A stretch of DNA of 7,526 nt from Solirubrobacteraceae bacterium (GTDB taxonomy: Bacteria > Actinomycetota > Thermoleophilia > Solirubrobacterales > Solirubrobacteraceae). Below, piece after piece: positions 4,244 through 7,526 of this stretch. Under the pieces are notes generated by a model. That model had not been told where the DNA came from. It saw only the letters and a list, made by a program, of their open reading frames with translations, and ran no database searches. Position numbers and translations under genes: made by a program. How positions within the stretch are numbered: the first letter of the stretch is position 1; each line of letters opens with the position of its first letter. The DNA is taken from positions 1 through 7,526 of the forward strand of contig JAICUS010000282.1 in the NCBI GenBank assembly GCA_025935735.1, read 5' to 3'.

Positions 4244-6154
4244 GTGCCGGTGCAAACGACCTATCCCGGGGTCTACATCGAGGAGCAGCCCAGCGGCGTC
4301 CATGCCATCGCGGGGGTCAGCACGTCCGTGACCGCCTTCGTGGGGCAGTCCGCCTTCGGGCCGGTGGACACGCCCGTCCAGATCTCCAGCTTCGCGGAGT
4401 ACGTGCGCACGTTCGGCGCACCGCTCGACGAGGCCCGGCCGATGGGCCACGCCGTGCAGCTGTTCTTCGTCAACGGCGGCGCGCAGGCCGTGGTCGTGCG
4501 CGCCGTGGCCGGCGACGCCAAGGCGGCCGCCGTCACGCTGAAGGACGCCGCCGCCGGTGACGTCCTCACGCTGACCGCGGCGGGCCGCGGCGCGTGGGCG
4601 AACCGGACGCCCGGCGCCGGCGTCGATGTCAGCGTCGACCACGCCGGGACCGCCAATCCCGCGGCGCTGTTCGGCGTCACGGTCTCGCAGTGGACGCCCG
4701 ACCCGCGCACGAACGCGCCGGTGAAGACCGCCGAGGAGCGCTACGCGAACCTCTCGATGTCGCCGGCCTCCCCGCGCTACGCGCTCGACGTCCTGGCCGC
4801 CAGCCGCCTGGTCGTGCCGTCGCTGCCGGGCGCGCTCGCGGCGGGCGCGCCGGGGCATTCGTCCAGCGCCCAGCCGCTCGCGTCGCCGACCACGCTGCCG
4901 GCCGGGCAGCGCGGCCTTCGCGTGTCGGTCGACTTCGGCCCGCCGGTGGATCTGACGCTGTTCGCCGCCGAGGCGGCCGGCGCCGACAAGACGCCGGCCG
5001 AGATCGCCTCCGAGCTGCAGGACCGGCTCGACGACGCCGGCTTGGCCGCCGCCGCGACGATCGACGGGGCCGGCAAGCTGCGGATCGAGTCGGCGGGCAC
5101 CGACCTGGACTCCGCCGTCGCCGTCGCCCCGGGCACGTCCGGCGACGTCACGGGCATCCTGGGTCTCGGGCTGGCGTTCGGCGGCGAGGAGGTCACCGGC
5201 TCGGCCGACCGGCGCCCGGCCGACGTGGCCGCCGCCGGGCTCGCGGGCGGCTCGGACGGCAGTGGCGCGGGACCGGCCGACATCGTGCCGCCCAGCGCGG
5301 CCGGCGGCATGTACGCGCTCGGCGCGCTGCGGTTCCCGCGGTTCAACCTCCTCTGCCTGCCCGGCCTGACGTGCGACGACGACGCCGCGGTCGGCGCGGC
5401 GATCGCGTATTGCGTGCAGGAGCGGGCGCTGATGATCGTCGACAGCCCGCCGGCCGGCGGAGCGCCGAGCGTCGGCAGCCTCGCCGCGCTGGGCGAGCAC
5501 GCCGCGCTCTACCACCCGCGGGTCTCGCTGGTGGAGACGGCCGCGGGCGGGGCGAGCCGCACGCTCAACCTGCCCGCGTGCGGCGCGGTCGCCGGCGTGA
5601 TGGCGCGCACCGACGCCGCCCGTGGTGTGTGGAAGGCGCCCGCCGGCCTGCAGGCGGGCATCGCCGGCGTGCGCGACCTCACCGAGCCCACCGACGACGC
5701 CGTCTCCGGCCGGCTCAACCCGCAGGGCATCAACGTCCTGCGGATCTTCCCCGGCGCCGGGATCGTCGTGTGGGGCGCGCGCACGCTCAAGGGCGACGAC
5801 ACCCAGTCGTCGGAGTTCAAGTACGTACCGGTCCGGCGGCTCACCGACTACATCGCCAGCTCGCTGTACCTGGGCACGGGGTTCGCGGTGTTCGAGCCCA
5901 ATGACGTCGACCTGTGGAGCCAGCTGCGGCTCGCCGTGGGCACCTTCATGCGCGGGCTGTTCCGCCAGGGAGCGTTCCAGCAGAGCGAGGCCCGCGCCGA
6001 GTCGGACAGCTTCTTCGTGATCTGCGACGAGACGGTGAACCCCCAGTCGGAGATCGACCTGGGCCGGGTCAACGTGGTCGTCGGCTTCGCGCCGCTCAAG
6101 CCGGCCGAGTTCGTCGTCATCACCATCACCCAGATCTCGCAGCTGGAGGCGTGA
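4244..6154 (+). CDS. Contractile tail sheath protein (phage tail sheath / CIS sheath family)
   Basis: This 636-aa subunit polymerises around the inner tube and contracts to drive it through a target membrane. The N-terminus has the family signature: 'YPGVYIEEQPSGVHAIAGVS', 'TAFVGQSAFGP', 'SFAEYVRTFG' and 'FFVNGGAQAVVVRAV' (residues 7-88). The C-terminal core (about 490-636) is equally typical: 'LNPQGINVLRIFPGAGIVVWGARTL', 'YVPVRRLTDYIASSL', 'VFEPNDVDLW', 'FFVICDETVNP', 'INVVVGFAPLKPAEFVVI'-like ending. These are the strands expected to exchange between neighbouring subunits. Residues about 190-350 are an extra, Ala/Gly/Ser-rich domain with 'TPAEIASELQDRL' and 'IDGAGKLRIESAGTDL', which probably sits on the outer sheath surface and makes it longer than minimal sheaths. 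GTG start is set by the strong binding site. The tube gene follows after 1 nt. Only one sheath gene is in view. Confidence 0.96.
   Translation: MPVQTTYPGVYIEEQPSGVHAIAGVSTSVTAFVGQSAFGPVDTPVQISSFAEYVRTFGAPLDEARPMGHAVQLFFVNGGAQAVVVRAVAGDAKAAAVTLKDAAAGDVLTLTAAGRGAWANRTPGAGVDVSVDHAGTANPAALFGVTVSQWTPDPRTNAPVKTAEERYANLSMSPASPRYALDVLAASRLVVPSLPGALAAGAPGHSSSAQPLASPTTLPAGQRGLRVSVDFGPPVDLTLFAAEAAGADKTPAEIASELQDRLDDAGLAAAATIDGAGKLRIESAGTDLDSAVAVAPGTSGDVTGILGLGLAFGGEEVTGSADRRPADVAAAGLAGGSDGSGAGPADIVPPSAAGGMYALGALRFPRFNLLCLPGLTCDDDAAVGAAIAYCVQERALMIVDSPPAGGAPSVGSLAALGEHAALYHPRVSLVETAAGGASRTLNLPACGAVAGVMARTDAARGVWKAPAGLQAGIAGVRDLTEPTDDAVSGRLNPQGINVLRIFPGAGIVVWGARTLKGDDTQSSEFKYVPVRRLTDYIASSLYLGTGFAVFEPNDVDLWSQLRLAVGTFMRGLFRQGAFQQSEARAESDSFFVICDETVNPQSEIDLGRVNVVVGFAPLKPAEFVVITITQISQLEA
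6145..6149 (+). promoter_or_regulatory. Ribosome binding site of the tube gene, inside the sheath 3' end
   Basis: GGAGG lies 6 nt before ATG 6156 and is embedded in the last codons of the sheath gene (Leu-Glu-Ala). Sheath and tube are therefore translated from one message. Confidence 0.8.
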
Positions 6155-6155
6155 G

Positions 6156-6650
6156 ATGGCCGAGTTCACCGTCAACGCGACGCGCCTGGACCCCTATCAC
6201 CCGTTCATGTTCCGGGTGCGCTGGGACGGCGACTACGTCGCCGGCGTCTCGAAGGTCTCGGCGCTGACCCGCACGACCGAGCCGGTCGTGCACCGCGACG
6301 GCGCCGATCCGTCGCACGAGCGCAAGAGCCCCGGCATCTCGAAGTTCGAGGCGGTGACGCTGGAGCGCGGCGTCACGCACGACGCGGCGTTCGAGGCGTG
6401 GGCGAACCTGGTGCACTCGCTGGAGGCGCCGATCTCCCTGCGCAACTTCCGCAAGGACGTGATCATCGACGTGTTCAACGAGGCGGGCCAGCTCGCGCTC
6501 TCCTACCAGCTGTTCCGCTGCTGGCCGTCGGAGTTCCACGCGCTGCCGGAGCTCAACGCGGGCACGTCCGCGGTGGCGATCCAGATGCTCAAGCTCGAGA
6601 ACGAGGGCTGGCGGCGCGACACCTCGGTCCCCGAGCCGACCGAGGTCTGA
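6156..6650 (+). CDS. Inner tail tube protein, T4 gp19-like / Hcp-fold
   Basis: This 164-aa protein should stack as hexameric rings to form the rigid tube inside the sheath. The pattern follows the gp19-like tube family throughout: 'DPYHPFMFRVRWDGDYVAGVSKVS' (12-35), a lysine/arginine-bearing 'RKSPGISKFEAVTLERGVTHD' (56-76), 'FEAWANLV', 'LRNFRKDVIIDVFNEAG' (95-111), and a closing 'CWPSEFHALPELNAGTSAVAIQMLKLENEGW' (122-152). The first Arg/Lys-rich turn and the C-terminal strand normally form inter-ring contacts. Length is near the family norm of about 140-170 residues. It begins 1 nt after the sheath stop, and its TGA shares one base with the next ATG. Assignment as a contractile rather than siphophage tube rests on the sheath next door. 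Confidence 0.95.
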   Translation: MAEFTVNATRLDPYHPFMFRVRWDGDYVAGVSKVSALTRTTEPVVHRDGADPSHERKSPGISKFEAVTLERGVTHDAAFEAWANLVHSLEAPISLRNFRKDVIIDVFNEAGQLALSYQLFRCWPSEFHALPELNAGTSAVAIQMLKLENEGWRRDTSVPEPTEV

Positions 6651-7288
6651 TGGGCGCGGCGGCGATCCTCGCCGCGCTCGACGCCGGCGGAGAGCTCGAG
6701 CAGGCCCTGGCGGTGCTGCGCGCGGCCGGGCAGCCCGAGCCCGAGGCGCTCGAGGTGGCCGCGGGGGACCGGCTGCTGCTCGCCGCCTTGGAGCAGGCGA
6801 CCGGCGCCGGCGTCGAGCTGACCGCGCGCTGCCCGGCCTGCGGGGCGCTGAGCTGCGCGCTCCTGACCGCGGGCAGCGTGCCGGCCGTGCGGCCGCGGAA
6901 TGCCGTGCTCGGCGGCGGCGGTGTCCGCGCGCCCCGCTATCGGGACCTGGCCGGGCTGCCGGCCGACGAGCGGCAGGCGACGGACGAGCTGCTGCGCCGC
7001 TGCGTGGTCGGTAGGCCGGCGCGCGCGCCCGTGGCGGCCGATCTCGAGCGGGTCGATGACGCCCTGACCGGCCCGGTGGCGATGGCCTGCAGCGCGTGCG
7101 GCGAGCCGCTGGCCGTCGACGTCGACGTGCAGGCCGCGGTGCTCCAGCGGCTCGTGCGCGCCGCGCGCGCCGTCGAGCGCGAGATCCACCTGCTGGCCGG
7201 CGCCTACCACTGGACGCTGGCCGAGATCCGCGCGCTGCCGGACGCGCAGCGGTCGGCGCTGGCCCGGCTCGTGGAGGACGAGCGGTGA
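6650..7288 (+). CDS. Two-CxxC tail assembly/baseplate-like protein (T4 gp26-like family, tentative)
   Basis: This 212-aa protein carries two zinc-ribbon-like knuckles, CPAC (61-64) and CSAC (147-150), which could bind one metal ion together. Between them is 'APRYRDLAGLP...ELLRRCVVG' (94-121). The C-terminal 'VEREIHLLAGAYHWTLAEIRALP' helix region (176-197) precedes a short charged tail. This layout (an R-x-R-DL motif with a downstream RC, then a CxxCG, then an E-[IV]-H-x-LA-x-x-Y-x-W-x-x-x-EI-x-x-LP module) matches, from memory, proteins that follow the tube gene in contractile-tail clusters and are grouped with T4 baseplate proteins. A chaperone or adaptor role in tail assembly is likely but unproved. 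Its ATG overlaps the tube TGA (TGATG), and GAGG sits 4 nt ahead. The next gene overlaps its stop by 4 nt (GTGA), so translation is coupled on both sides. Confidence 0.82.
   Translation: MGAAAILAALDAGGELEQALAVLRAAGQPEPEALEVAAGDRLLLAALEQATGAGVELTARCPACGALSCALLTAGSVPAVRPRNAVLGGGGVRAPRYRDLAGLPADERQATDELLRRCVVGRPARAPVAADLERVDDALTGPVAMACSACGEPLAVDVDVQAAVLQRLVRAARAVEREIHLLAGAYHWTLAEIRALPDAQRSALARLVEDER
7273..7278 (+). promoter_or_regulatory. Ribosome binding site supporting the GTG start at 7285
   Basis: GGAGGA lies 6 nt before GTG 7285 and within the end of the upstream gene. It makes the 4-bp GTGA overlap start credible for the last, truncated gene. Confidence 0.7.
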
Positions 7289-7526
7289 GCGCTGTCGGGC
7301 GCCTCGTCGCTCGCGCGCGCCGCCCGGCGGTGCGTGACGCGCTCGCCGGCCAGGGGTTCGCGGCGGGCGCCGAGCCCGAGCCCGACCGGGCGCCGGCCCC
7401 CGCCGGGGCGGCGCGGCACGCGCCGGCCGCCGTCGCGGCACCGGCAGTGGCACCGGAGCCCCCGCCCGGGCCGCCGGCGGCCGAGCCGGCACTCCCGTCG
7501 CCGCCGGCGCCCACGCCCACGGCGCC
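7285..7526 (+). CDS. Pro/Ala-rich CIS-operon protein, N-terminal fragment (3' truncated by window edge)
   Basis: Eighty residues are visible with no stop before the window ends. Residues 1-27 form a basic, probably helical head ('MSAVGRLVARARRPAVRDAL'). This is followed by a low-complexity Pro/Ala/Glu segment ('EPEPDRAPAPAGAA', 'APEPPPGPPAAEPALPSPP') from about residue 32 to the edge. The frame is fixed by GTG 7285 overlapping the upstream TGA and by GGAGGA at 7273-7278. Such a head plus disordered linker is seen, from memory, in an uncharacterised protein encoded just after the gp26-like gene in contractile clusters. I cannot assign a function. A flexible tether for a structural or cargo domain is conceivable. 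The minus-strand open frame covering this stretch is a GC-bias shadow. Confidence 0.72.
   Translation, partial: MSAVGRLVARARRPAVRDALAGQGFAAGAEPEPDRAPAPAGAARHAPAAVAAPAVAPEPPPGPPAAEPALPSPPAPTPTA

Noticed and set aside
3722..6175. An 817-codon open frame on the minus strand opposite the regulator and sheath genes
   Set aside because: Its composition (Arg/Gly/Ala/Pro/His-rich, no family pattern) is that of a GC-bias shadow, and it opposes two confidently identified genes.
6126..7520. A 464-codon minus-strand open frame opposite the tube and gp26-like genes
   Set aside because: Low-complexity Ala/Arg/Pro/Gly translation without motifs. The opposite strand has clear families, binding sites and coupled starts.
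3436..7526. Interpretation as an ordinary prophage tail module
   Set aside because: Not excluded, but no head, packaging, integration or lysis gene or attachment site is visible, and the envelope genes on the left are chromosomal in style. The CIS reading is preferred pending the right flank.

Overview
The window is very GC-rich, every gene carries third-position G/C bias, and starts are ATG or GTG with GGAGG-type ribosome binding sites. Together with secreted L,D-transpeptidase, SGNH and DUF11-type proteins, a SARP/BTAD-type regulator and a contractile-tail operon, this suggests a soil-type high-GC actinobacterium. My best guess is Thermoleophilia/Solirubrobacterales (Solirubrobacter, Conexibacter or Patulibacter-like). 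That placement is inference from style; no rRNA or marker gene is present.

Left part (1-3277), cell-envelope and secreted proteins. The 3' end of a DUF11-like surface protein gene is followed 17 nt later by a secreted L,D-transpeptidase with a complete YkuD active site. These two plus-strand genes run into a perfect 14-bp hairpin at 1287-1318, which separates them from two minus-strand genes. The first of these encodes a 308-aa secreted, cysteine-free protein of unknown family that appears to be an internal duplication of a beta-rich domain. The second encodes a stand-alone exported SGNH-hydrolase-like domain with both catalytic blocks (GDSH and DxxH).

Middle (3278-3435), a 158-bp divergent intergenic region. 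It holds a perfect 19-bp palindrome and a weak candidate promoter. It also holds a tiny 11-codon ORF whose stop overlaps the start of the next gene.

Right part (3436-7526), the beginning of a contractile injection system (CIS, phage-tail-like) operon on the plus strand. In order it encodes a 250-aa SARP/BTAD-type regulator, a 636-aa tail sheath with an extra internal domain, a 164-aa gp19-like inner tube protein, a 212-aa two-CxxC protein resembling the T4-type baseplate/assembly family, and the N-terminus of a Pro/Ala-rich protein cut by the window edge. Spacing is tight (55 nt, 1 nt, then 1-nt and 4-nt overlaps), so the structural genes must be co-transcribed. Spike, baseplate wedge, ATPase, fibre and any toxin genes would lie beyond the right edge. 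No phage head, portal, terminase, integrase or lysis gene is visible, so a domesticated CIS is favoured over a prophage, but the window is too short to settle this.

No tRNA, rRNA, CRISPR array or insertion sequence was found. Apart from 3278-3435, 2252-2359 (108 bp) and 4189-4243 (55 bp), the window is almost entirely coding.
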